Origin: Chitinophaga barathri
GTDB taxonomy: Bacteria > Bacteroidota > Bacteroidia > Chitinophagales > Chitinophagaceae
Reading direction: 5' to 3'
Length of the DNA: 64,000 nt
Assembly (NCBI RefSeq): GCF_003807585.1
Contig: NZ_RMBX01000011.1
Coordinates: forward strand, 1 to 64,000
The notes below the pieces were generated by a model that was given only the letters and a program-made list of their open reading frames with translations, ran no database searches and was not told the origin of the DNA. A program made the position numbers and the translations under genes. This document shows positions 17,581 through 26,816 of the stretch, in pieces (the stretch's first letter is position 1; every line of letters starts with the position of its first letter).

Positions 17581-18474
17581 ATGCAACTGACGAAATTCAA
17601 TCATATACCGCTCGTAACCGTGCAGGATTCCGCCTATGCGGAAGAGGGCTCCCAGTTTTTGATACACCTGGCCAATCTCCGCGAGATAGACTGGGAAGGC
17701 TTTGATATTCCGCACCGCCACGACGGTTATACCATAGATATCCTGCTGAAAGGCAGCGTTACCCAGTACATCGATTTTGAAAAACATACCATCAACGCCC
17801 CGGCCATCATTATGCTGGAACCGGAGCAGATCCACCAGCACGACCGCAGTTCAGACGCGGAAGTATTGGCCATGTATTTCACGCGTGACTTCCTTGTGAC
17901 GGAAACGCTCGGGGTGCTCAGCTGCTGGCAGTGCGTATTTAAAGATAACATCCTTCACCTGGAAGAAAACCAGTTGCAGGAAGTGCTCAGCTTCGCGCGT
18001 ATCCTGCTGCATGAGTTCCGTAGCGACAAACCCAGGAAAGAAGCAGTACTGCGCCATATCCTGAGCGCCTTTATCATCGCCTGCGGGCGCATAGCCAGGC
18101 CTGAAACGGGCAGCACGGAGATATACCGCTCCGAAGCGCCTTTCAACGGGCTGGGCATCCAGTTCAAAATACTGGTGGACGAGCATTTCAGGGAAAAAGT
18201 GCAGGTGGCGGAATATGCCGAGATGTTGCACGTAACCCCCGGCCATCTGAACGATACGGTAAAAAACACCATCGGGCGGAGCGCCAAACAAATCATAGAT
18301 GCCAAGCGGATCATGGAGGCCAAACGCCTGCTGTTCTGGCAAAAGCACTCTGTGAAGCAGATTGCGGGGGAACTGAACTTTGATGACGATGCATACTTCT
18401 CCAGGTTCTTTAAAAAACACACCGGATTGACCCCGGCATTGTTTCAGCGAACCATCCGCGAAAAGTACAATTAA
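17581..18474 (+). CDS. AraC-family transcriptional regulator
   Basis: A 297-residue protein with an N-terminal cupin-like sensor (PHRHDGYTIDILLKG, then LEPEQIHQH) and a C-terminal AraC DNA-binding domain (VAEYAEMLHVTPGHLNDTVK and SVKQIAGELNFDDDAYFSRF-KKHTGLTP). It lies upstream of, and in the same direction as, the RND efflux operon beginning at 18802, with a 327-bp gap. Bacteroidota efflux operons are often preceded by such regulators, so control of the pump is likely but inferred from position. Confidence 0.88.
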   Translation: MQLTKFNHIPLVTVQDSAYAEEGSQFLIHLANLREIDWEGFDIPHRHDGYTIDILLKGSVTQYIDFEKHTINAPAIIMLEPEQIHQHDRSSDAEVLAMYFTRDFLVTETLGVLSCWQCVFKDNILHLEENQLQEVLSFARILLHEFRSDKPRKEAVLRHILSAFIIACGRIARPETGSTEIYRSEAPFNGLGIQFKILVDEHFREKVQVAEYAEMLHVTPGHLNDTVKNTIGRSAKQIIDAKRIMEAKRLLFWQKHSVKQIAGELNFDDDAYFSRFFKKHTGLTPALFQRTIREKYN

Positions 18475-18801
18475 TACCGCAATTCGGAACGTAAAAGATA
18501 TCAGGATACTTTTTACATTTGCATTGTCAATTGCAACGCATCAATACTACGAACGATGAAACTTATGTAACCTAACCGTAACAGCTCCGTTTGAAATATC
18601 TCAGCAATATTAATAACGGGAACCATTAAGTTACAGTAATGCATACTGCAAGCCCAGGCAGTATTAACAGTCTTCCTTTTTTCACACCATGTTTTGAATA
18701 CACAGGGATCGTTATGCCCTGACTGATAGCTCATTGCCTTTCGTTTACGGAATGCAACATGGGGTGGACTTTCTAAACTTTTTTCTATAAACAACCGAAG
18801 T
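18475..18801. other. Upstream region of the efflux operon
   Basis: A 327-bp AT-richer gap between the AraC gene and the efflux operon, presumably holding the operon promoter and regulator site. I find no strong hairpin or tandem repeat in it. Confidence 0.45.
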
Positions 18802-19995
18802 ATGAAACCAGTATTAAAATTAGACAAACTAAAAATGATCACACATAAGCCACTTGGTTACTCGCTTGGCATCATGATGTTGGCTGTATTATTATATGGC
18901 TGTTCATCTCCCCAGGCAAGCACACCTCCGCAAGGCCCCCCGCAGCTGCCGGTGATGGTAGTTGCTTCGGCCCCGGCTACTACTTACCTGGAATTTCCCG
19001 CTTCGCTGGAAGGAAAGGTGAATGTAGACGTGCGCCCGCAGGTAGCCGGCTATCTGGAAAAGATCTATGTGGATGAAGGCGCTTATGTAAAAGCAGGGCA
19101 GCCTTTATTTAAAATTGATCCGAAAGTATTTGCCGAACAACTGAACGGCGCCAGTTCTAACCAGCTTGCCGCAGAGGCTAACGTTGAAAAGGCGCAGGTT
19201 GAAGTGGACCGCCTGAGCCCGCTTGTTGCCAGCAACGTAGTTTCTGACGTACAGTTGAAAACCGCAAAAGCAAACTATGAGGTAGCGAAGGCTGCTCTGG
19301 CGCAGGCTAAGGCTGCTGTAGGCAGCGCGCGGATCAATGTAGGTTATACCCTGGTCACTGCACCGGTGAGCGGCTACATAGGAAGGATTCCTTATAAAGT
19401 AGGCGCCCTCGTAAGCAACATCGATGCCCAGCCACTTACCGTGCTTTCCGAAGTACATGAAATGTACGCTTACTTTTCAATGAGCGAAGCGGATTTCATC
19501 ACATTCAAGAACGACTTTCCGGGCAAGACGCTTGAAGAGAAACTGAAGAATGCACCTGCTGTAGAACTGATACTGGCCGATAACAGTACGTTCACCCAAA
19601 AAGGGAAAATTGGAATAGTAGATGGACAATTCAATAAAACGACCGGCGCGATCACCTTCCGAGCCAGCTTCCCTAATGCCGACGGCGTACTGCGCACGGG
19701 CAACACAGGGAAAGTAAGATTCGCACGGGAAGTTGATGCCGCCATTACGATACCGCAGGAAGCTACATTCGAGATACAGGACAAAGTGTTGGTATATACC
19801 GTAGCTGATAGCAATAAAGTAGCCAGCAGGCCTATCCGCATCTCCGGAAAAACAGCTAACCTTTATTTTGTAAGCGACGGACTGAAAGCGGGCGAAAAGA
19901 TCGTTTTGTCCGGTACGGGCAGCCTGAAGGACGGCGCTGTAATCACACCACAGCCGGTATCGGCGGATAGTGTGCTCAAGTCAAAATCATTGTAA
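18802..19995 (+). CDS. RND efflux periplasmic adaptor (AcrA/MexA-type)
   Basis: A 397-residue lipoprotein (LLYGC, Cys34; an alternative start at 18835 also keeps the signal). Domains: a lipoyl-like half (VRPQVAGYLEKIYVDEGAYV), an alpha-hairpin (about 115-175), the second lipoyl half (TAPVSGYIGRIPYKVGALVS), then beta-barrel and membrane-proximal domains. It bridges the inner-membrane pump encoded at 20078 and the outer-membrane channel at 23268. Substrates are unknown. Confidence 0.95.
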   Translation: MKPVLKLDKLKMITHKPLGYSLGIMMLAVLLYGCSSPQASTPPQGPPQLPVMVVASAPATTYLEFPASLEGKVNVDVRPQVAGYLEKIYVDEGAYVKAGQPLFKIDPKVFAEQLNGASSNQLAAEANVEKAQVEVDRLSPLVASNVVSDVQLKTAKANYEVAKAALAQAKAAVGSARINVGYTLVTAPVSGYIGRIPYKVGALVSNIDAQPLTVLSEVHEMYAYFSMSEADFITFKNDFPGKTLEEKLKNAPAVELILADNSTFTQKGKIGIVDGQFNKTTGAITFRASFPNADGVLRTGNTGKVRFAREVDAAITIPQEATFEIQDKVLVYTVADSNKVASRPIRISGKTANLYFVSDGLKAGEKIVLSGTGSLKDGAVITPQPVSADSVLKSKSL

Positions 19996-20077
19996 GTAAA
20001 GTAACAGGCGATGCTTTATTTGTAAAGTATGGCATGCAAAAATCAGTTTTGCTTACGATCTAAAAAGTGAATTCATC

Positions 20078-23000
20078 ATGTTAAGAACATTTATATTAAG
20101 GCCGGTCCTTTCTACGGTAGTGTCCATAATTCTATTATTATTGGGCATCATATCATATTTTGCCCTGCCTGTTACGTTGTTTCCGGACATCGCGCCGCCC
20201 AGTGTGACGGTGACGGCCGTCTACCCCGGTGCTAACGCCGAAGTGGTAGCCCGTTCCGTGGCTAACCCGATAGAGGAATCGGTGAATGGGGTGGAGAACA
20301 TGACCTACATGACCTCCAACTCCAACAACGATGGCAGTATGGTTTTGACGGTCTATTTCAAACAGGGGACCGATCCTGATATCGCTGCCGTGAACGTGCA
20401 GAACAGGGTATCCAAAGCCACCAGCCAGTTACCCGCAGAGGTGGTATCGGCAGGTATCAGCACGCAGAAAGTGCAGAACGGTTTCATCATGTTCATGGGA
20501 TTGTATAGCGAAAACCCTAAAGAATACGACGAAAAGTTCCTCCAAAACTATATCAAGATCAACCTGATCCCCCAGATCCAGCGTGTACCCGGCGTAGCCC
20601 AGGCACAGATCTTCGGCGCCAAGGACTATTCCATGCGTGTCTGGTTAAAGCCCGACCGCCTCGCGGCCAATAACCTTTCCCCGCAGGAGGTATTGAATGC
20701 GATCAGGGATCAGAACATAGAATCGGCCCCGGGCCGTTTGGGCGAAAACAGCGCGGAAACCTTTGAATTTGTATTGAAATACAAAGGTAAGCTGAGCCTG
20801 AATGAAGACTATGAAAATATTGTTATAAAGGCCAACAGCGATGGGTCCATGCTTCGCTTAAAAGACGTGGCCCGTATAGAATTCGGGTCACTCAACTACG
20901 GAGCGAACAACCTGCTGGATGGCAAGCCGGCCGCTGGTTTTGCTATTATTCAAACGGCCGGATCCAACGCCAATGAGATACTGGATAACATTGAGCATCT
21001 GCTGGTGGATTTCAGGTCTACTCTTCCTACCGGCGTGAAGACGGAGGTGATGTACAACGCCAAGGACTTCCTGGACGCCTCTATACACCAGGTTCGTGAA
21101 ACGCTCATCATCGCGTTTTTGCTGGTGTTCCTTGTAGTATACATATTCCTGCAGGATCTCCGTTCTACGCTGATCCCTGCAATTGCGGTACCGGTGGCCA
21201 TTTTAGGTACATTCTTCTTCCTGCAGCTATTTGGTTTCAGTATTAACCTGCTAACCCTGTTCGCCCTGGTACTGGCAATCGGTATCGTGGTGGATGATGC
21301 GATAGTGGTGGTGGAAGCGGTGCACGCCAAAATGGAACAAACACGATGGCCGGCAAGAAAAGCTACCCTGAAGTCAATGGATGAAATATCAGGAGCTGTT
21401 ATTTCCATTACCCTGGTGATGATGGCGGTATTTATACCCGTTGGTTTTATGCAGGGCCCCGCAGGTGTGTTCTACAGGCAGTTTGCATTTACGCTGGCCA
21501 TTGCTATCATGATCTCGGCGATCAATGCATTGACGCTGAGCCCTGCGCTGTGCGCCTTGTTCTTAAAACCTGAACATGGTGAGCATGGCAAGAAGACCGG
21601 ATTTGGAAGCCGCTTCTTTAATGCCTTCAACGCCGGTTTCCGCTCTATGACGAACCGGTACATCGGGAGCCTTAATTTCCTGATCAAACGGAAAGCGATT
21701 GCCATCGGTCTGCTGGCCATTGTATCCATCATAGCTTTTATACTGGTAAGAAAAACACCCACCGGGTTTATTCCCACGGAAGACCAGGGCTTCGTATTAT
21801 ATGCGCTGAACACGCCCCCGGGCAGCTCATTGGACAGAACGCATAAGTCTACGTCAAAAATAGACCAGAGCCTTCGCCAATTCCCGTCGGTGAAACATAC
21901 CTGGACGGTGGACGGTTTTAACTTCATCAGCAATGCCGCCGCATCTCCTTATGCCGCAGGGTTTATACGCCTGAAAGAAAAAGGCGAAAGAGGTGACGTA
22001 GATAATATTGACGATATCACCGGCATGATGTACGGGCCGGCGAGCGAGCTGAAAGATGCCGGCGCCTTCTTCTTTAACTTCCCTACGGTGCAGGGCTTTG
22101 GTAACGTGAGCGGTTTTGAGTTCATGCTGCAGGATAAGCAGGGGCGCCCGCTGGACCAGCTGGGTAATAATGCCTGGGCTTTTATCGGCGCCCTGATGCA
22201 AAGACCAGAGATTGGCGCGGCCTTCACCACCTTCTCCGCGGGTAACCCCCAGTATAAGGTAGAAGTGGATAATTTTAAGGCCAAACAATTAGGTGTATCT
22301 GTCAGCGATCTGATGCAGACCATGCAGATATATTATGGCAGCAGTTATGTTTCGGACTTTAACCGTTTTGGAAAGTACTATCGGGTGGTAGCGCAGGCTG
22401 ATGTACCTTATCGTACTGACGTTCACTCGCTGGATGGTATTTACGTGAAGAACAGCCAGAGTGAGATGGTGCCGGTAAAATCGATGGTGACGCTCAAGCG
22501 TGTATACGGTCCTGAAACGGTGACCCGTAATAACATGTTCAATGCCGTAACCATCAATGGTACGCCCAAGCCGGGTTATAGCACGGGCGATGCGATCAAA
22601 GCCATTGAGGAGACCGCAAAAACGGCATTGCCGCAAGGATATGGGTACGAATGGACCGGAGCGACCCGCGAAGAGATCAGCGCCGGCGACCAGCAGATCT
22701 ACATCTTCCTGCTCAGTATCTTATTCGTATACTTCCTGCTGGCAGCGCAATACGAAAGTTATGTATTGCCGCTCGCAGTTATCCTGACCATCCCGACAGG
22801 TATCCTGGGTGTGTTTGCCTTCATCGGTTTTGCCGGTCTGGACAATAACATCTATGTACAGATTGGTATGATCATGCTGATAGGCTTGCTTGCGAAGAAC
22901 GCCATCCTGATAGTGGAATTTGCCGTGCAGCGGCGACGCAACGGCATGGGGCTTCTTGAATCGGCGCTGGCCGGGGCAAGAGCCAGGCTGCGCCCCATCT

Positions 23001-23251
23001 TAATGACTTCATTCGCCTTTATCGTAGGCCTGATACCCCTGGTATTTGTGTCGAAAGGGTCCGCGGTGGGTAACCATTCAATTGGTTATAGCGCCATCGG
23101 CGGCATGTTGACCGGTGTAATATTAGGTGTATTTATTATTCCTGTGCTGTATGTTATATTCCAGTTCTTACAGGAAAAAATAACCGGCCGTCCTGGTTTA
23201 AGGGTCTATGAAGAAGAGATGGAAGAAGAGTTGGAAGAAGCAACTGTATAA
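20078..23251 (+). CDS. RND multidrug efflux transporter (AcrB-type, HAE1)
   Basis: A 1057-residue inner-membrane proton antiporter. It starts FILRPVLSTVVSIILLLLGI (TM1), has two large periplasmic loops, and the proton-relay acidic pair in TM4 (GIVVDDAIVVVEAVH, about residues 405-419). The conserved GLLAKNAILIVEFA in TM10 supplies the relay lysine. Length is standard. It is the middle gene of the three-gene operon, 82 bp after the adaptor and 16 bp before the outer-membrane factor. It likely exports hydrophobic drugs or detergents. Confidence 0.97.
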   Translation: MLRTFILRPVLSTVVSIILLLLGIISYFALPVTLFPDIAPPSVTVTAVYPGANAEVVARSVANPIEESVNGVENMTYMTSNSNNDGSMVLTVYFKQGTDPDIAAVNVQNRVSKATSQLPAEVVSAGISTQKVQNGFIMFMGLYSENPKEYDEKFLQNYIKINLIPQIQRVPGVAQAQIFGAKDYSMRVWLKPDRLAANNLSPQEVLNAIRDQNIESAPGRLGENSAETFEFVLKYKGKLSLNEDYENIVIKANSDGSMLRLKDVARIEFGSLNYGANNLLDGKPAAGFAIIQTAGSNANEILDNIEHLLVDFRSTLPTGVKTEVMYNAKDFLDASIHQVRETLIIAFLLVFLVVYIFLQDLRSTLIPAIAVPVAILGTFFFLQLFGFSINLLTLFALVLAIGIVVDDAIVVVEAVHAKMEQTRWPARKATLKSMDEISGAVISITLVMMAVFIPVGFMQGPAGVFYRQFAFTLAIAIMISAINALTLSPALCALFLKPEHGEHGKKTGFGSRFFNAFNAGFRSMTNRYIGSLNFLIKRKAIAIGLLAIVSIIAFILVRKTPTGFIPTEDQGFVLYALNTPPGSSLDRTHKSTSKIDQSLRQFPSVKHTWTVDGFNFISNAAASPYAAGFIRLKEKGERGDVDNIDDITGMMYGPASELKDAGAFFFNFPTVQGFGNVSGFEFMLQDKQGRPLDQLGNNAWAFIGALMQRPEIGAAFTTFSAGNPQYKVEVDNFKAKQLGVSVSDLMQTMQIYYGSSYVSDFNRFGKYYRVVAQADVPYRTDVHSLDGIYVKNSQSEMVPVKSMVTLKRVYGPETVTRNNMFNAVTINGTPKPGYSTGDAIKAIEETAKTALPQGYGYEWTGATREEISAGDQQIYIFLLSILFVYFLLAAQYESYVLPLAVILTIPTGILGVFAFIGFAGLDNNIYVQIGMIMLIGLLAKNAILIVEFAVQRRRNGMGLLESALAGARARLRPILMTSFAFIVGLIPLVFVSKGSAVGNHSIGYSAIGGMLTGVILGVFIIPVLYVIFQFLQEKITGRPGLRVYEEEMEEELEEATV

Positions 23252-23267
23252 AGACAAATCAAGCACA

Positions 23268-24680
23268 ATGACAAGAGTATTTCAATATATCACAGTAATA
23301 CTGGCCGCGGCTTCACTGGCCGCGTGCAAAGTGGGTAAAGATTTCCAGCGGCCGGAAGTGGCGCTGCCGGCTCAGTTCGGCAGCACCACCGCCACCGCGG
23401 ACAGCTCCATCGCCAATGCACAGTGGAGGCAGTTTTTCCCGGACCAGGCTTTGCAAAACCTGATCACGGAAGCGCTGAAAAGCACCTTTGACTTGCAGGT
23501 AGCCCTGAAGCGGATAGATGCCGCCTCTTCTTACCTGAAACAGGCCAAAGCCCAACTGCTGCCTTCCCTGACGGCCAACGCCACGGGTAATACCACTATC
23601 CCCTCCAAAAACAGCCTCAACGGCGTGAGCCTGAATGAATTCCTGAAGACCAGCCACATCGAGGACTTTAGCCTCAACGTAGGCCTCACCTGGGAAATAG
23701 ACATATGGGGTAAGATCCGCCGGCAGAAAGAATCTGCGCTGGCCACTTACCTCCAGAGCTTTGAGGCTGCCAAGGCCGTGCAGACCGGCATTATCGCCAA
23801 TGTGGCGAACAGCTACTTCAACCTGCTGATGCTGGACGCACAGCTCCAGATAGCCCGGAAAAACGTGTTCCTGAGCGATACCATCGTTCAGATGATCAAA
23901 ATGCAGAAAACAGCCGGCGAGGTTACAGAGCTGGCCGTTCAGCAGGCCGTGGCGCAGAAGCAGAACGCAGAGCTGCTGATACCACAGCTGGAACAGGCCG
24001 CCGCCATCCAGGAGAATGCCATCCGCATCCTCATGGGGCAGATGCCCGGCAGCGTTACCCGCGGCGGCACACTGGACGCTTATCCTATCTGGGACAGCCT
24101 GCAAACGGGCATCCCGGCACAGGTGATCGCCAACCGCCCGGACGTAAAAGCTTCCGAGCTTGGCCTGAAAGCCGCCAATGCTAATGTAGGCGCAGCACAG
24201 GGAGCTATGTATCCCGCCCTGAGCCTCACCGCAAACGGTGGCCTGAACGCCTACGAGATCGGCAAATGGTTCTCCATGCCCAACTCCCTGTTTGGCACCG
24301 TAGCGGGCAGTATCGCCCAGCCTATCTTCCAGCAGCGGCGTTTAAAAACCAACGTGGAAGTAGCCAAAGTGGAGCGCGACCAGGCGGTGATCCGCTTCCG
24401 CCAGAGCGTAACGGTAGCCGTACAGGAAGTATCCAATGCACTCATACAGCTGGACAAGCTGCAGGGCCAGCAGGATATCGCCGGTGCGCGTTTACAGACC
24501 ACGCAGCAGGCCGTGAGCAACGCCCGCCTGCTGTTCCGCAGCGGCCTGGCAAACTACCTGGAAGTGATCAGCGCCCAGGGCAGCAGCCTGCAGGCAGAAC
24601 TTACACAGGTGGACATCAGGCGCCAGCGCCTTACCGCAATGGTAGACCTCTACCGCTCACTGGGCGGTGGATTTCAATAA
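23268..24680 (+). CDS. Outer-membrane efflux factor (TolC/OprM/NodT family)
   Basis: About 470 residues from the ATG at 23268, which puts a lipoprotein signal (LAAASLAAC, Cys20) at the start; an in-frame ATG at 23208 lies inside the pump gene and gives a highly basic extension without signal character. It carries the two OEP repeats (QALQNLITEALKSTFDLQVA and the second around VIANRPDVKASELGLKAANA), which is the family signature. It forms the trimeric channel of the tripartite pump. Confidence 0.95.
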   Translation: MTRVFQYITVILAAASLAACKVGKDFQRPEVALPAQFGSTTATADSSIANAQWRQFFPDQALQNLITEALKSTFDLQVALKRIDAASSYLKQAKAQLLPSLTANATGNTTIPSKNSLNGVSLNEFLKTSHIEDFSLNVGLTWEIDIWGKIRRQKESALATYLQSFEAAKAVQTGIIANVANSYFNLLMLDAQLQIARKNVFLSDTIVQMIKMQKTAGEVTELAVQQAVAQKQNAELLIPQLEQAAAIQENAIRILMGQMPGSVTRGGTLDAYPIWDSLQTGIPAQVIANRPDVKASELGLKAANANVGAAQGAMYPALSLTANGGLNAYEIGKWFSMPNSLFGTVAGSIAQPIFQQRRLKTNVEVAKVERDQAVIRFRQSVTVAVQEVSNALIQLDKLQGQQDIAGARLQTTQQAVSNARLLFRSGLANYLEVISAQGSSLQAELTQVDIRRQRLTAMVDLYRSLGGGFQ

Positions 24681-24807
24681 GAGAGGAGGGAAACCGATGA
24701 CAGGTGATAGTTGTTAATTTTCGGATCAACAGACAGGTTTAACGGAAGAATGCAAGGGCAACTGTCATCTGTCACTGGTTATCTTTCTTCATGAACATCA
24801 GGTTGTA

Positions 24808-24847
24808 CCGGCAGACTTAGCGATAAAAGCGGTTTGCCGGTTTTTTT
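24808..24847 (+). terminator. Probable intrinsic terminator
   Basis: ccggca (24808-24813) and tgccgg (24835-24840) form a short stem with a 21-nt loop, followed by seven T residues. It is the likely end of the efflux operon transcript, though 128 bp downstream of the last stop. Confidence 0.55.
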
Positions 24848-25067
24848 ATGCGGGGGATTGAAGCGGTTTCGCAGCAGGGAAGGCTGTACGATATTCCCTG
24901 ATTTTTAAACTGCGGGGATGCCGTGGAATAAGAGCGTGAGCTGTTTTGTAGTGCTTAAAGAAGTGGGCGGGTGTTTTTTTGTCCTCTGTAACCCTTTGTA
25001 GTATTGAGTTTCCGATTTTTTATAAGGCACTGTCGAAAAATAATTTTTTTAAATTCAACCGGATTTA

Positions 25068-25075
25068 TACTTTTG
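25068..25075 (+). promoter_or_regulatory. Candidate -7 promoter element (TAnnTTTG) for tRNA-Ser
   Basis: TACTTTTG matches the Bacteroidota primary-sigma -7 consensus TAnnTTTG and lies five bases before the mature 5' end of tRNA-Ser. No clear -33 TTTG is seen, which is common. Confidence 0.5.
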
Positions 25076-25079
25076 CGCC

Positions 25080-25164
25080 GGAGGAATGGCAGAGCGGTCG
25101 ATTGCGGCAGTCTTGAAAACTGTTGACTGTAACAGGTCCGGGGGTTCGAATCCCTCTTCCTCCG
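25080..25164 (+). tRNA. tRNA-Ser (UGA)
   Basis: The acceptor stem GGAGGAA pairs with TTCCTCC. The anticodon loop CTTGAAA gives anticodon UGA. There is a long variable arm (tgttgactgtaacag region), as expected for a class II tRNA, and a T arm GGTTCGAATCC. Discriminator is G. CCA is not encoded. Its 3' end is the presumed attachment site of the adjacent ICE. Confidence 0.95.
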
Positions 25165-25165
25165 C
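25142..25165. other. Presumed left attachment site (attL) of the ICE
   Basis: The T arm and acceptor 3' strand of tRNA-Ser lie about 260 bp before the integrase gene. Tyrosine-recombinase elements usually target this part of a tRNA gene and keep it intact. The exact core cannot be set, because the right end, with its direct repeat, is outside the window. Confidence 0.5.
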
Positions 25166-25197
25166 TGAAATAGGGTACTTCAAAGTATTCAAAAGTC

Positions 25198-25238
25198 AAA
25201 AACCCTGTAAATACTAGTATTTACAGGGTTTTTTGTTT
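25198..25238 (+). terminator. Perfect palindrome / terminator after tRNA-Ser
   Basis: Positions 25198-25233 form a perfect 36-bp palindrome (18-bp arms centred on actagt), followed by gttttt. On the plus strand it reads as a strong intrinsic terminator for tRNA-Ser. Its place just inside the ICE means it belongs to the element or to the original chromosome, depending on the att core. Confidence 0.75.
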
Positions 25239-25423
25239 TTACAAGGGTGACAAAATTTGCAATAACTGACAATATTGGCGTGCGTATTTCGTGGCACCTG
25301 TGCTTCACAAAAAAGACGCACGAATTAAGTTGTAACTAATTGTAAATCAACATGTTTAATGCATGGACATCTTGATCTTGCATAGCAGCAATCCGATTTT
25401 TATACAATTAAAATTGGAGTGTT

Positions 25424-26647
25424 ATGTTAGAAACAAGTTTCAGTCTGCTGTACTTTTTAAAGCAGCCCAAAAACCCAGCGATCAAAAAAAGGTATGTCTA
25501 TTGCCGAATTACTGTCAAAGGTGTACAAGTTGAATTTACCACAAAGCGGACGTGTGAGCTCGGGTGCTGGGATCAAAAGAATGAGTGCATGACGGGCAAA
25601 AGCCAGGACGCACGAAGTTTAAACGGTTTTTTAGAATCAATTACCAGTTCAATTTATCGCATAAGAAAGGAGCTTCTTGATAATGATATTGCGATAACCG
25701 CAACTGTTTTAAAGAATCGGCTATTAGGGGTTGATGAAAAGAAATACCTGATAATGGAAATTTATGATCAGTACAACGCCACGGCAAGAAAACTGGTTGG
25801 GATAGACTACGCCAAGGATACAGTTGATCGATTCGAAAGGACCGCTAGATATGTGAGGGAGTACATAAAAGAAAAATATCAGGTTGAGGATATGGAGCTT
25901 AAGCAACTTGATTATGATTTTGTAAAAGGATTGTCCGAATGGCTTAAAATTCAGAAAAACTGCCAAAACAATACGACTGTTAAATTTATAACCACTTTCA
26001 AAACTGTCGTTCTGGATTGTGTAAAAAGGAATTGGCTGAAATCTGACCCGTTCGCGCTGTTCAGCATGAAGAAGGTTGAGGTTGAAGTGGAGCCCCTGAC
26101 CTCCGCGGAGCTTGCAAAAATGCGATCCAAAAACCTGCATTGTGAAAGACTGATGCATGTGAGGGATATTTTTATCTTTAGCTGTTATACAGGGTTGGCA
26201 TATGCCGATGTTAAGCGACTGTCCTGGACTAACATTCAGAAAAGTATGGAAGGTGAATGGTGGCTGAGAATCAGGAGAAAAAAGACAGGTACGCCTTGTT
26301 CCGTATTGTTACTGCCGGAAGCCAGGGAAATCTTGTACCGCTACGGAATAAAACAAAGCGTTCGAAGAAAGGGTGTTGCGCTTCCCGTTCCGAGCAATCA
26401 AAAAATGAATGCATATTTGACGGAAATAGGGGAGTTGTGCGGGTTTACGCGACAACCCACAACACACACTGCCCGACATACATTTGCGACTACGGTTGCA
26501 TTAGCAAATGGCATTTCAATGGAAACAGTTTCGCGTATGCTTGGGCATAAATCGATAAGACAAACGCAGCATTATGGTAAAGTTGTGGATATGAAAATTG
26601 CAAATGAAATGAAGATGCTAAGGAATACACTGCGTAATGTGCAATAA
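25424..26647 (+). CDS. int: Tyrosine site-specific recombinase (ICE integrase)
   Basis: A 407-residue protein with an N-terminal arm-binding region (residues 1-100), a SAM-like core-binding domain (about 110-210) and a catalytic domain (about 220-400). Catalytic residues seen: HTARHTFAT (H-x-x-R, about 346-354), LGHKSIRQTQHYGKV (H and the nucleophile Tyr, about residue 384), and a basic IRRKKTG beta-hairpin lysine. The position of the first catalytic arginine reads TGLAYADVKRLSW, with Ala where Arg is usual, as in IntDOT-type enzymes. It integrates and excises the element at tRNA-Ser. Confidence 0.95.
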   Translation: MLETSFSLLYFLKQPKNPAIKKRYVYCRITVKGVQVEFTTKRTCELGCWDQKNECMTGKSQDARSLNGFLESITSSIYRIRKELLDNDIAITATVLKNRLLGVDEKKYLIMEIYDQYNATARKLVGIDYAKDTVDRFERTARYVREYIKEKYQVEDMELKQLDYDFVKGLSEWLKIQKNCQNNTTVKFITTFKTVVLDCVKRNWLKSDPFALFSMKKVEVEVEPLTSAELAKMRSKNLHCERLMHVRDIFIFSCYTGLAYADVKRLSWTNIQKSMEGEWWLRIRRKKTGTPCSVLLLPEAREILYRYGIKQSVRRKGVALPVPSNQKMNAYLTEIGELCGFTRQPTTHTARHTFATTVALANGISMETVSRMLGHKSIRQTQHYGKVVDMKIANEMKMLRNTLRNVQ

Positions 26648-26816
26648 TCATAATTCGATCGGACAGATATGCTAATCTGGCAAGAATATAGTCTTACACT
26701 TATTGTAGAAGGGGATGATTTTGCCCGCAGACTTCCTAAATTGCTCATAGACTTCCTTTTTTGACGGTAATGAAATGGGTATTTTTGTGTGTCAATAACA
26801 TATTCAAAAAGTTAGC

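Larger units (their letters stand above)
24681..25079. other. Gap between efflux operon and tRNA-Ser
   Basis: A 399-bp gap without a gene. It contains a terminator-like hairpin (24808-24847) and, at its right end, the tRNA-Ser promoter. The rest is unremarkable. Confidence 0.5.

Noticed and set aside
15769..17841. 690-codon minus-strand frame opposite the MutS2-like gene
   Set aside because: Antisense shadow of a gene with clear Walker motifs; its translation is rich in Leu/Phe/His with no known domain.
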